Shown: positions 34,313 to 42,997 of the stretch, piece by piece | Layout: the number at the start of each line of letters is the position of its first letter | How positions within the stretch are numbered: the stretch's first letter is position 1 | NCBI GenBank assembly: GCA_017458005.1 | Contig: JAFTGH010000011.1 | Span: 1 to 64,000 of the forward strand | From: Prevotella sp. | GTDB taxonomy: Bacteria > Bacteroidota > Bacteroidia > Bacteroidales > Bacteroidaceae | Direction: 5' to 3' | Length of the DNA stretch: 64,000 bases | Translations under genes and position numbers: made by a program | The notes under the pieces: model-generated | What the model was told of the DNA's origin: nothing | What the model saw: only the letters and a program-made list of their open reading frames with translations | Databases searched by the model: none

Positions 34313-34464
34313 TATTATAATATGTGTTGCATGTCCAGACAGGCTAGGAAGGAATAGGAGAAGAATTATTAGCACATGGAGTTATGACACGTATCTGTCT
34401 CTCTGTCACTTCCCCTCACCGCTAACCGCTATAAGATACAAGAAAGATCATCAATTGGGTCGCT

Positions 34465-34513
34465 GGACAGGTCAATCTCTCGTAAGTAAGTTTAAGGTTA
34501 CAAAGACCTGTCC
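34465..34513. repeat. Inverted repeat upstream of manC
   Basis: GGACAGGTC (34465-34473) and GACCTGTCC (34505-34513) are exact reverse complements 31 bases apart, followed by GCCCCTTTTT. It may be a terminator for the accessory patch or an operator of manC. A TCACCGCTAACCGC repeat lies just upstream at 34424. Confidence 0.5.
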
Positions 34514-34537
34514 GCCCCTTTTTAAAGAATAGTAATC

Positions 34538-35568
34538 ATGCGAAATAACTACGTAGTAATAATGGCAGGAGGTGTAGGAAACCGTTTCTGGCCTCTCTGA
34601 GCACCCCTGAATATCCTAAGCAATTCATAGATATATTGGGATGTGGCCGCACGCTGATTCAGTTGACTGTTGACCGCTTCCAAGGAGTATGTCCTATGAG
34701 CAACTTCTGGGTTGTTACTAATGCGAAATATGTAGATATTGTAAAGCAGCAGCTTCCTGATATTCCTGAGAGCCACATCCTTGCAGAACCAGCAGCTCGT
34801 AATACTGCTCCTTGTATTGCTTGGGCATGCTGGAGCATTAAGGCAGAAGACCCTACTGCTAATGTTGTGGTTACTCCTGCTGATGCAGTGGTGATGAAGC
34901 CAGAGGAGTTCCGTAGGGTTATTAATAATGCCTTGGCATTTACGGATAATCACAATGCCATTGTTACCATTGGCATCAAACCAAGTCGTCCTGAAACCGG
35001 TTATGGATATGTAGAGACCGCAGGTGTAGCAGAAGGCGAAATCCATAAAGTAACCGCCTTCAAGGAAAAGCCTGACCACGATACAGCAGAAAAGTATTTA
35101 AAAGCGGGCAATTATCTGTGGAATGCAGGAATCTTTGTTTGGAACGTTGGAACTATAACAGATTCCATTCAGAAGTACAAATCCAATATCGCTGCTGACA
35201 TGGATATGATAGCAGAGACTGGTAAAGTTGAAGATATATTCCCCAACTGCGAGAAAATCTCTATCGATTTCGCCGTGATGGAACCTGTCGCAGCAGATGG
35301 CTTGGTCTACACCCATCCTGCTGACTTTGGCTGGAGCGACCTTGGCAACTGGGCATCACTGCATGATAAACTTCAGAAGGATGAGAATTACAATGGTGTA
35401 GTGGGTAATGTGAAGTTATATGAATGCAGTAACTGTGTTGTTCATGCAGAAGATGTAAAAAAAATGGTGCTACAGGGACTTGATGGCTACATTGTAAGCG
35501 AAAAGGATGGGCAGATACTTATTTGCAAACGAAGTGAGGAGCAGAGAAAAAAGGAATGGCATAACTGA
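34538..35568 (+). pseudogene. manC: Mannose-1-phosphate guanylyltransferase, frameshifted near its start
   Basis: Makes GDP-mannose from mannose-1-phosphate and GTP, the input for gmd. From the ATG at 34538 the frame reads the nucleotidyltransferase signature VIMAGGVGNRFWPL and hits TGA at 34598-34600. The adjacent frame reads STPEYPKQFIDILGCGRTLI and runs on to 35568 with EPAARNTAPCIAWACW, VVTPADAVV, GIKPSRPETGYGYVE, FKEKPDHDTAEKYL, WNAGIFVWN and SIDFAVMEP, all in family order. The combined length (about 343 codons) is normal, so one base is missing near 34594-34600. If real, the product is not made unless another copy exists. Initiation inside the gene from 34636 would omit the nucleotide-binding loop. 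A sequencing error is possible. Confidence 0.8.
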
Positions 35569-35658
35569 TTTTTGTAATATGAATAAAGCGGATAGTTGGA
35601 ACAGGTTATAAACAGTGTTCACCTCTCCTTAGAGAGATAAGGAATCCTAATTCTTATT

Positions 35659-36030
35659 ATGATAGACATTAATCCACAATACGAATCAATTTTTGATCCT
35701 CACAATATTGATGAAGATTGCAAAAAGATAGCCTATTTGATGGAATCTGTCTGGGTGAGCATCAAAGAAGCGTTAGCCGCAGGACTATATGAAAGAGCGG
35801 GCTCGATGTATCTTCAACTCTTGAAAGCGATGAGTATTCATTTTGTGAAGGATGAGCATTGGTGTTATTTCGATGATTTGTATAGTCCAGAGCTTGTGTT
35901 AAAAGGTATTTTTGCGGATATCAAGAAATATAATATTTGTGAAGAACAGCAGATTATCTTGGATATCGGACATGGAGAAATCATGGATAGTGAATGCTAT
36001 CAAGAATATGGCTATCCCTCATATCTTTAA
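35659..36030 (+). CDS. Small protein of unknown function
   Basis: A 123-residue, acidic and aromatic-rich protein with no recognised domain. It reads as mainly helical (KIAYLMESVWVSIKEALAAG, MYLQLLKAMSIHFV) with a conserved-looking centre WCYFDDLYSPELVLKGIFAD. No signal peptide or membrane helix is visible. The first 20 residues are repeated in a truncated copy at 32954, so this gene has been duplicated and broken within the accessory patch. It is followed 14 bases later by ugd copy 2. Confidence 0.5.
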   Translation: MIDINPQYESIFDPHNIDEDCKKIAYLMESVWVSIKEALAAGLYERAGSMYLQLLKAMSIHFVKDEHWCYFDDLYSPELVLKGIFADIKKYNICEEQQIILDIGHGEIMDSECYQEYGYPSYL

Positions 36031-36044
36031 AAATAGTTATTATT

Positions 36045-37397
36045 ATGAATATAGCAATTGTTGGAACCGGATATGTCGGTTTGGTAAGTGGTACCTGTTT
36101 CGCTGAAATGGGAGCCCATGTGACTTGTGTCGATGTCGACACCCAGAAGATTCAGAAACTGAAGGATGGCATCATGCCGATCTATGAGCCAGGACTTGAG
36201 GAACTGGTCAAGCGGAACGTGGAGTTCGGTCGTTTGAACTTCACCACCGACCTCACAGAAGTCTTGGACGATGTGGAGGTGGTGTTCTCTGCTGTAGGAA
36301 CACCTCCCGATGAGGACGGATCTGCCGACCTGAAATACGTCCTTGCCGTCGCCAAACAGTTTGGGCAACATATCAATAAGTATACCATCCTCGTCACCAA
36401 GTCTACCGTCCCTGTGGGTACGGCAAAGAAGGTGAAGGCTACCATTCAGGCGGAACTCGACAAACGTGGGGTGGAGGTTCCCTTCGATGTCGCCTCTAAT
36501 CCCGAGTTCCTGAAAGAGGGGGCCGCCATCAAGGACTTCATGAGTCCCGACCGTGTAGTGGTAGGGACGGAGTCAGAGAAGGCGAAGGAGGTGATGACCC
36601 GCCTGTACAAGCCCTTCCTGATCAATAACTTCCGTGTCATCTTCATGGATATTCCATCTGCCGAGATGACGAAATATGCCGCTAATGCCATGCTTGCCAC
36701 CCGTATCTCGTTTATGAACGATATCGCCAACCTCTGTGAGCGGGTAGGAGCGAATGTCGACAGTGTCCGTAAGGGCATCGGTACCGACAGTCGTATCGGC
36801 ACGAAATTCCTCTATGCCGGTTGTGGCTATGGAGGCTCCTGCTTCCCCAAGGACGTGAAGGCATTGGTACATACGGGTTTAGAGAACGGCTATCACATGG
36901 AGGTCATCGAGGCGGTAGAGCGTGTCAATGAACGGCAGAAGTCCATCGTCTATGATAAAATCCTCCAGACCCTCAGTTCCGCGAGTGGCTGTGCCACAGC
37001 CACATCCTCCACAAGCCCCGTGAAAGGCAAAACCATCGCCATCCTCGGTCTTGCCTTCAAGCCCGAGACCGACGACATGCGTGAGGCACCCGCCCTCGTT
37101 GTCATCGACAAACTACTGAAGGACGGTGCCACCGTCCGTGTTTTTGACCCCATTGCCATGGAGGAGTGTAAGCGCAGGATAGGGGACAGTGTTACCTATT
37201 GCAAGAATATGTATGATGCCGCAGACGGAGCAGATGTGTTTGCCTTAATGACAGAATGGCGCCAGTTCCGCATGCCATCTTGGAATGTCATTCAGAAGGT
37301 AATGAACGGAAATGTCATAGTTGACGGACGTAATATCTATGACCGGCACGAATTAGAGGAGATTGGGTTCTTATATAAAAGAATTGGTGAACAATAA
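36045..37397 (+). CDS. ugd: UDP-glucose 6-dehydrogenase, copy 2
   Basis: Same enzyme as the gene at 24081: NAD site GTGYVGLVSGTCFAEMG, catalytic GCGYGGSCFPKD and KGKTIAILGLAFKPETDD are all present. It has 450 residues because a stretch TLSSASGCATATSSTSP precedes KGKTIAIL where copy 1 has AVGDV. Nucleotide identity to copy 1 is very high up to about 37201. Beyond that the codons differ in most synonymous sites although the protein stays similar, ending YKRIGEQ rather than YTRIGEK. This is the mark of a gene conversion or recombination join. An upstream extension to 35994 is possible but lacks homology; the ATG at 36045 matches copy 1. Confidence 0.93.
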   Translation: MNIAIVGTGYVGLVSGTCFAEMGAHVTCVDVDTQKIQKLKDGIMPIYEPGLEELVKRNVEFGRLNFTTDLTEVLDDVEVVFSAVGTPPDEDGSADLKYVLAVAKQFGQHINKYTILVTKSTVPVGTAKKVKATIQAELDKRGVEVPFDVASNPEFLKEGAAIKDFMSPDRVVVGTESEKAKEVMTRLYKPFLINNFRVIFMDIPSAEMTKYAANAMLATRISFMNDIANLCERVGANVDSVRKGIGTDSRIGTKFLYAGCGYGGSCFPKDVKALVHTGLENGYHMEVIEAVERVNERQKSIVYDKILQTLSSASGCATATSSTSPVKGKTIAILGLAFKPETDDMREAPALVVIDKLLKDGATVRVFDPIAMEECKRRIGDSVTYCKNMYDAADGADVFALMTEWRQFRMPSWNVIQKVMNGNVIVDGRNIYDRHELEEIGFLYKRIGEQ

Positions 37398-37444
37398 TTT
37401 TTTCTAATTTATATGGTGAAAAAATAAAAGTCTGAATAATAAAT

Positions 37445-38320
37445 ATGAAAGCACCAAAGATTATTGCAGAAATTGGCTGCAACCACAAAGGCGATATGAA
37501 TATCGCAAGAGAGATGATTATGACTGCTGCTACCTATTGCAAAGTAGATGTTGTCAAATTTCAAAAACGTTGCAATAAGGAGTTGCTGACGGAAGAAGAG
37601 TATAATGCCCCCCATCCTCATCCAGAGAACAGTTATGGTCCTACATACGGAGCACACCGAGAGTTCCTGGAGTTCACGCTTGATCAGCACCGTCAATTAC
37701 AGGAGTGGTGTAAGGAATATGGCGTGGAGTACAGTACCAGCGTATGGGATGTAACCTCTGCCAAAGAGATTGCTACGCTCCAGCCTAAACTCATTAAGAT
37801 TCCGTCTGCCTGCAACTTGAACAAGCCTATGTTGCAGTATCTTTGCGACCATTTTGGCGGTGAGATTCACCTGTCGTTCGGTATGACGACCAAGGAAGAG
37901 GAAGAAGAGATTGTGAGTTTCTTTGAGGCTAACAATCGTGCTAAGGACGTGGTGCTCTACAACTGCACTTCTGGTTATCCTGTACCTTTCGAGGACATTT
38001 GTCTCCTTGAACTGGTTCGTATGCGCCAGGAGTATGCAGACCGAGTGAAGGCAATTGGTTTCTCTGGTCACCATCTTGGTATTGCTGTGGATAGTGCAGC
38101 TGTAGCATTGGGTGCAGAATGGATTGAGCGTCACTATACTCTTGACCGCACTTGGAAGGGAACTGACCATGCAGCATCATTGGAGCCAGATGGTGTTCGT
38201 AAGCTTGCCCGAGATTGCCGTGCAGTGGCTAAGGCTCTTACTTACAAAGAAAAGGACGTGCTGGATATCGAAATGGTACAGCGCAATAAACTGAAGAAAA
38301 ACCAGGTTAAGGGATTCTAA
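37445..38320 (+). CDS. NeuB-like nonulosonate synthase lacking the SAF domain
   Basis: Condenses phosphoenolpyruvate with a six-carbon sugar (ManNAc or mannose, or their 6-phosphates) to a nine-carbon sialic-type acid. NeuB signatures: IIAEIGCNHKGDMNIAREMI near residue 5, VVKFQKRC near 38, STSVWDVTSAKEIA near 97, KIPSACNLN near 119, TSGYPVPFEDI near 179, GFSGHHLGIAVDSAA near 206 and IERHYTLDRTWKGTDHAASL near 227. The protein ends at 291 residues, whereas NeuB is near 340-350 with a C-terminal antifreeze-like (SAF) domain; that domain is missing. It sits four bases before a fused NeuA-phosphatase. The product could be N-acetylneuraminate or KDN; see findings. No ManNAc-making epimerase is in the window. 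Confidence 0.85.
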   Translation: MKAPKIIAEIGCNHKGDMNIAREMIMTAATYCKVDVVKFQKRCNKELLTEEEYNAPHPHPENSYGPTYGAHREFLEFTLDQHRQLQEWCKEYGVEYSTSVWDVTSAKEIATLQPKLIKIPSACNLNKPMLQYLCDHFGGEIHLSFGMTTKEEEEEIVSFFEANNRAKDVVLYNCTSGYPVPFEDICLLELVRMRQEYADRVKAIGFSGHHLGIAVDSAAVALGAEWIERHYTLDRTWKGTDHAASLEPDGVRKLARDCRAVAKALTYKEKDVLDIEMVQRNKLKKNQVKGF

Positions 38321-38323
38321 ATA

Positions 38324-39484
38324 ATGAACAAAGTAATTGCATTTATTCCTGTCAGGGGTGGCTCTAAATCCATTCCTCTAAAAAATATTAAACCACTTTG
38401 TGGCAAGCCTTTGGTGTGTTGGAATATCGAAGCACTGGAGGCAAGCCCGCATGTGGATGAGGTGGTAGTAGCCACGGATTCCGTTGAGATTTGGACGACT
38501 GTGGAAAGTAGAGATTACAAGAAGACCAAGTTGTATAGACGTTCTGCTGAGAATGCTTGCGATACGGCCAGCACAGAGAGTGTGATGTTGGAATACATTA
38601 AGTACGCAAACCTCCCAGAAGAAGATGTATTCATGCTAGTGCAAGCGACATCTCCACTCACAGAATCTGTGCATTTTTCAGAAGCATTAGAGAAATATTC
38701 GACTGGTGAGTATGATAGTATGCTGACTTGTGTCCGTAACTACCGCTTTTTCTGGAACGAAGATGGAAGTAGTATGAACTATGACTATATGAACCGTCCG
38801 CGTCGTCAGAATTTTTCGGGAATGCTGATGGAGAATGGAGCATTCTATATCAATACTGTAGAAAAGATTCTGTCGAATGGCAACCGTCTCGGTGGTAAGA
38901 TCGGTATTTATGAGATGCCGGAGTATACAGCTACTGAGATTGATGAGCCAGATGATTGGATGATTCTTGAAAAACTGATGCGGAAATATAAGTCCGAGTT
39001 CCAGAAACCTTCAGCCAAACCATCCATTAAATTATTCGTTACGGACATTGATGGTACTCTCACGGATGGTGGTATGTACTATAGCGAGAATGGTGATGAG
39101 CTGAAGAAGTTCAATACTCGTGACGGTATGGGTTTAGGTATGCTTCGGGAGGCTGGTATCAAGACTGCTATAGTAACTAGCGAAAATCGAGAATTGAACC
39201 GTCGCCGGGCAGAGAAGTTAAAGGTTGACTTTTTAGTTCAAGGAAAACGAGAGGGCGGAAAAGTGGCTGCTGTTACTGAGATTGTAAAAGAGTTGGGTAT
39301 TTCAATGGAGGAAGTCGCTTATATTGGCGATGATGTTAACTGCATTGATTTGCTATCCTCTGTGGGAGATGCTGCTTGTCCGGCAGACGCAAGTAGTAAG
39401 GTGAAAAAGATTCCAGGTATAGCAGTAATGACAAAGAAAGGCGGAGAGGGGTGTGTCAGAGAGTTTATAGAATCTATTTTATAA
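38324..39484 (+). CDS. Fusion of acylneuraminate cytidylyltransferase (NeuA) and HAD phosphatase (KdsC-like)
   Basis: Residues about 1-225 are a NeuA-type nucleotidyltransferase: AFIPVRGGSKSIPLKNIK near 6, KPLVCWNIEAL, VLVATDS-like VVVATDS, and a late YTATEIDEPDDWMI. Residues about 232-386 are a KdsC/YrbI-type HAD phosphatase with FVTDIDGTLTDGGMYY (nucleophile near residue 240), TSENRELNRRRAEKL and YIGDDVNCIDLL. One chain can thus remove a 9-phosphate and activate the sugar with CTP. The fusion fits a route in which the upstream synthase makes a nonulosonate 9-phosphate, as in KDN biosynthesis or the animal-type sialic acid pathway. The junction is clean and in frame, without low-complexity sequence. 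Confidence 0.88.
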   Translation: MNKVIAFIPVRGGSKSIPLKNIKPLCGKPLVCWNIEALEASPHVDEVVVATDSVEIWTTVESRDYKKTKLYRRSAENACDTASTESVMLEYIKYANLPEEDVFMLVQATSPLTESVHFSEALEKYSTGEYDSMLTCVRNYRFFWNEDGSSMNYDYMNRPRRQNFSGMLMENGAFYINTVEKILSNGNRLGGKIGIYEMPEYTATEIDEPDDWMILEKLMRKYKSEFQKPSAKPSIKLFVTDIDGTLTDGGMYYSENGDELKKFNTRDGMGLGMLREAGIKTAIVTSENRELNRRRAEKLKVDFLVQGKREGGKVAAVTEIVKELGISMEEVAYIGDDVNCIDLLSSVGDAACPADASSKVKKIPGIAVMTKKGGEGCVREFIESIL

Positions 39485-39714
39485 AGAGAAGGATGATACA
39501 TGTCGTTTCTTAGTTATAATGGGTGGAAAAGGTGAAAAACTATGTGTCAAGGATTGATGTGGCCGTTTAATTCGTGCAGGCAGATCTTTAGTAGGTTAGT
39601 CCAAGCATATTATTAGGACACAGATATGGGACTGGTAACATGCTGGTCTCTCAAATAACAAACGGTTCAATACTAGTAGGCAGGTCTTTATTATGAAATT
39701 GTAAATACAAAAAT
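39485..39714. other. Intergenic stretch of 230 bases with a near-direct repeat
   Basis: No gene is seen. The segment contains AGGCAGATCTTTAGTAGG near 39580 and AGGCAGGTCTTTATTATG near 39681, two near-identical blocks about 100 bases apart, and no good -33/-7 pair. Confidence 0.4.
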
Positions 39715-40527
39715 ATGAAAGTAGTATTGTTAGCGGGCGGCTTTGGATCCCGTATTTCCGAAGAGTCTGTTTTTAAGCCCAAACCGATGATTGAGATAGG
39801 CGGTATGCCTATCCTTTGGCATATCATGAAGGAGTATGCCTATTATGGGCACAACGAGTTCATTATTTGTGCCGGATATAAGCAGGAATACATCAAGGAG
39901 TGGTTCGCCAACTATTTTCTGCATAACAGTGATGTTAGTTTTGACTTCCGTGATGGGAAGAACGAAATGACCGTACATCACAGCCATTTGGAGCCTTGGA
40001 AGGTAACCGTAGTGGATACTGGTTACAACACCATGACTGGTGGACGTATCAAGCGTATTCAGGAATATGTGGGTAATGAACCATTCTTTATGACATATGG
40101 TGATGGTGTTTGTGATGTCGATATTAATAAACTTCTAGAATTTCATGAAAGTCATGGAAAGATAGCAACACTGACAGCAGTCAAATTAGCACAGGATAAA
40201 GGCGTTTTGGAAATCAGCGGCAATCAGGCTGTAAAGGCTTTCCGCGAGAAGAATGCTAATGACGGTGCTCCCATCAATGCTGGGTATATGGTATTACAGC
40301 CAGAGATATTTGATTATCTCACGGATGACACCTGTGTATTTGAACAAGGGCCTCTTCGACAATTAGTTGAAGAAGGTCAGTTGATGTCCTATATTCATAC
40401 AGGTTTCTGGCAGTGTATGGACAATATACGTGAAAAGGCCATGTTGGAAAAATTGTTAGAGAATAATAAAGCCCCATGGAAGAAGTGGGATAGAGTAATC
40501 CCTAACATTCCAGATTATAGCAAATAA
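39715..40527 (+). CDS. rfbF: Glucose-1-phosphate cytidylyltransferase
   Basis: Makes CDP-glucose from CTP and glucose-1-phosphate, the first committed step to 3,6-dideoxyhexoses. The nucleotide-binding LAGGFGSRISEESVFKPKPM is at residues 6-25, followed by YGHNEFIICAGYKQEYIKEW, a VTVVDTGYNTMTGGRIKR stretch and FMTYGDGVCDVDI with the metal-site aspartate near 132. GYMVLQPEIFDYL and FWQCMDNIREKAML are family hallmarks. The length (270) is slightly above the usual 257. It heads a run of five genes that together make CDP-tyvelose, with short gaps or overlaps between them. Confidence 0.93.
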   Translation: MKVVLLAGGFGSRISEESVFKPKPMIEIGGMPILWHIMKEYAYYGHNEFIICAGYKQEYIKEWFANYFLHNSDVSFDFRDGKNEMTVHHSHLEPWKVTVVDTGYNTMTGGRIKRIQEYVGNEPFFMTYGDGVCDVDINKLLEFHESHGKIATLTAVKLAQDKGVLEISGNQAVKAFREKNANDGAPINAGYMVLQPEIFDYLTDDTCVFEQGPLRQLVEEGQLMSYIHTGFWQCMDNIREKAMLEKLLENNKAPWKKWDRVIPNIPDYSK

Positions 40528-40542
40528 AAAAGAGTAAAATAT

Positions 40543-41913
40543 ATGGCAAAAAAAGAAGTAATCGTTAATAACGCTTCGCGCCGCGAAGAATTAAAGGCTC
40601 AAATACTTGAGTTGACTCGTGAGTATTATAAGGAAGCGCATGGCCAGCCTCAGGTATTCGAGCCAGGCAAGACTAAGGTGAACTACGGTGGCCGTTTCTT
40701 CGATGCAGAGGAGATGGTGAACCTGGTGGATTCATCCCTTGATTTCTGGCTGACAGCTGGCCCTTGGGCGCACAAGTTCGAAACCCGCTTTGCCAAGTGG
40801 CTTGGTGTGAAATACTGTTCGCTTTGCAACAGTGGCTCCAGTGCCAACCTGCTTGCATTTAGTGCACTCACTGCACATGAACTGGGAGAACGTCGTATCA
40901 AAAGAGGCGATGAGGTGATAACGGTTGCTGCCGGTTTCCCGACCACGGTGGCTTGCATAGTTCAGTTTGGTGCAGTTCCCGTGTTTGTTGATATGAGCAT
41001 TGAGGAGAGTAACATTGACACCACTCAGTTGGAGGCTGCTCTCAGCCCCAAGACCAAGGCTGTGATGGTGGCTCACTCATTGGGTAATCCTTTCAATCTG
41101 GAAGCTGTAGTCGCTTTCTGTAAGAAACATAACCTCTGGCTGGTTGAGGACAACTGTGATGCTCTGGGCTCAGAGTACTTTATTGATGGTGAATGGAAGA
41201 AGACTGGTACCATTGGTGATATTGGATCCAGTAGTTTCTATCCTCCCCATCATATGACCATGGGAGAAGGTGGTGCTGTTTATACAAACAACAAAGAACT
41301 GGACAAGTATGTTAAGAGTTTCCGAGACTGGGGACGTGACTGCTGGTGCATAGGGGGTGTAGATAACACCTGCGGCTGCCGTTTCACTGGTCAGTTTGGT
41401 CAGTTGCCCAAGGGCTATGATCATAAGTATGTATATAGTCACCTTGGTTATAATTTGAAAGCTACTGATATGCAGGCTGCTATTGGTTGCGCCCAGTTGG
41501 AGAAACTGGATTTCATTGTAAGCCGTCGTCGTGAGAACTATCAGATTATGTATGATGGGTTGAAAGGTGTAAAGGGGCTTCTGCTTCCAGAACCTCAGAA
41601 GAACAGCAAGCCCAGTTGGTTTGGCTTCTTCATCACAGTGAAAGAAGATGCGGGTTACACCCGTAACGAACTGACTTCTTATCTGGAAGAACACAAGGTC
41701 CAGACCCGTAACCTCTTTGCCGGCAACCTGCTGATGCATCCTGCATTTGAGGAGTATGAGAAGGGAAAGGACTACCGCACAATTGGCGATTTGCCTGTAA
41801 CCACCAGGATTATGCGTGACTCTTTTTGGCTGGGTCTTTATCCAGGCATGACACCTGAAAAGCTCCATTATATGATTCAGGTCATTAAAGACTTTGTAGC
41901 ATCCAAAGCCTAA
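40543..41913 (+). CDS. rfbH: CDP-4-keto-6-deoxy-D-glucose-3-dehydrase
   Basis: PLP- and iron-sulfur-dependent enzyme (E1) that removes the 3-hydroxyl of CDP-4-keto-6-deoxyglucose. The fold is that of sugar aminotransferases (CSLCNSGSSANLLAFSAL near 87, VEDNCDALGSEY near 207). The lysine that would hold PLP is replaced by histidine in FYPPHHMTMGEGG near 233, the defining substitution of this family. A cysteine cluster follows (CWCIGGVDNTCGCRFTGQFG near 268), proposed to bind the [2Fe-2S] cluster. The length (456) is slightly above that of known RfbH. The partner reductase (E3, AscD/DdhD type) is not in the window. Confidence 0.95.
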   Translation: MAKKEVIVNNASRREELKAQILELTREYYKEAHGQPQVFEPGKTKVNYGGRFFDAEEMVNLVDSSLDFWLTAGPWAHKFETRFAKWLGVKYCSLCNSGSSANLLAFSALTAHELGERRIKRGDEVITVAAGFPTTVACIVQFGAVPVFVDMSIEESNIDTTQLEAALSPKTKAVMVAHSLGNPFNLEAVVAFCKKHNLWLVEDNCDALGSEYFIDGEWKKTGTIGDIGSSSFYPPHHMTMGEGGAVYTNNKELDKYVKSFRDWGRDCWCIGGVDNTCGCRFTGQFGQLPKGYDHKYVYSHLGYNLKATDMQAAIGCAQLEKLDFIVSRRRENYQIMYDGLKGVKGLLLPEPQKNSKPSWFGFFITVKEDAGYTRNELTSYLEEHKVQTRNLFAGNLLMHPAFEEYEKGKDYRTIGDLPVTTRIMRDSFWLGLYPGMTPEKLHYMIQVIKDFVASKA

Positions 41914-41917
41914 CATT

Positions 41918-42997
41918 ATGATAGATATATTCAATAACTTTTATAAAGGCAAGCGCGTCCTTGTAACCGGACATACCGGATTCAAGGGCAGTTGGCTCTC
42001 CATCTGGCTCCATGAACTGGGTGCAGAGGTGGTAGGCGTAGGTCTGGAACCTTATTCAGACAAAGACAACTTCGTGCTTTCTGGAATTGGCAAGAAGATT
42101 AAGGCAGACATCCGTGCAGACATCCGTGACGGAGAGAAGATGAAAGAAATCTTTCGTCAGTACCTGCCGGAGATTGTCTTCCACATGGCTGCACAGCCTC
42201 TTGTCCGCCTCAGTTATGAGATTCCTGTTGATACCTACCAGACTAACGTCATGGGCACTATCAACATCATGGAGGCCGTTCGTGCGACAGATAGCGTAAA
42301 AGTGGGTGTGATGATTACCACCGACAAGTGCTATGACAACAAGGAGCAGATGCGTGGTTATAAGGAAGATGACCCGTTTGGTGGTTATGACCCTTACAGC
42401 TCATCAAAGGGCGCATGCGAGATTGCTATCCAGAGCTGGCGAAGGAGTTTCTTTAATCCAGATGACTATGGTAAGAAACATCATGTCAGCCTTGCTAGTG
42501 TCCGTGCTGGTAATGTGATTGGTGGCGGTGACTGGGCAAAAGACCGCATTATCCCTGACTGCATCCGTGCTTTGGAAACAGGCAAGCCCATTGAGATTCG
42601 CAGCCCTAAGGCCGTTCGTCCCTGGGAACACGTCCTGGAACCTCTGAGTGGCTATATGTTGCTTGCCCAAAAGATGTGGGAGCATCCTACTGAGTATTGC
42701 GAGGGTTGGAACTTTGGGCCGGAATCTGACTCCATCTCCACTGTATGGGAAGTGGCCACAGAACTGGTCAACAACTTTGGAAGAGGAGAATTGGTGGATA
42801 CATCTGACCCTAATGCCCTCCATGAGGCTAATCTCCTGATGTTGGACATCGCCAAAGCAAAAACTCGTCTGGGGTGGAAACCCACATTGGATATGAAGCT
42901 AACTATGGCATTGGTGGCTGATTGGTATAAGAAATACCAGACAACGGATGTGTATGATTTGGCTGTTGATGAAATAAATCAATTTGTAAACGTATGA
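41918..42997 (+). CDS. rfbG: CDP-glucose 4,6-dehydratase
   Basis: Short-chain dehydrogenase that makes CDP-4-keto-6-deoxyglucose, substrate of RfbH. It has the NAD site VTGHTGFKGSWLSIWL near residue 14, AAQPLVRLSYEIPVDTYQTN near 88, TTDKCYDN near 128, and YDPYSSSKGACEIAIQSWRR with the YxxxK pair near 153. RAGNVIGGGDWAKDRIIPD near 192 is diagnostic of RfbG. It has 359 residues, as expected. The gap to rfbH is four bases and the stop overlaps the next start by four bases. In order of action this enzyme comes before RfbH, although its gene follows. Confidence 0.95.
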   Translation: MIDIFNNFYKGKRVLVTGHTGFKGSWLSIWLHELGAEVVGVGLEPYSDKDNFVLSGIGKKIKADIRADIRDGEKMKEIFRQYLPEIVFHMAAQPLVRLSYEIPVDTYQTNVMGTINIMEAVRATDSVKVGVMITTDKCYDNKEQMRGYKEDDPFGGYDPYSSSKGACEIAIQSWRRSFFNPDDYGKKHHVSLASVRAGNVIGGGDWAKDRIIPDCIRALETGKPIEIRSPKAVRPWEHVLEPLSGYMLLAQKMWEHPTEYCEGWNFGPESDSISTVWEVATELVNNFGRGELVDTSDPNALHEANLLMLDIAKAKTRLGWKPTLDMKLTMALVADWYKKYQTTDVYDLAVDEINQFVNV

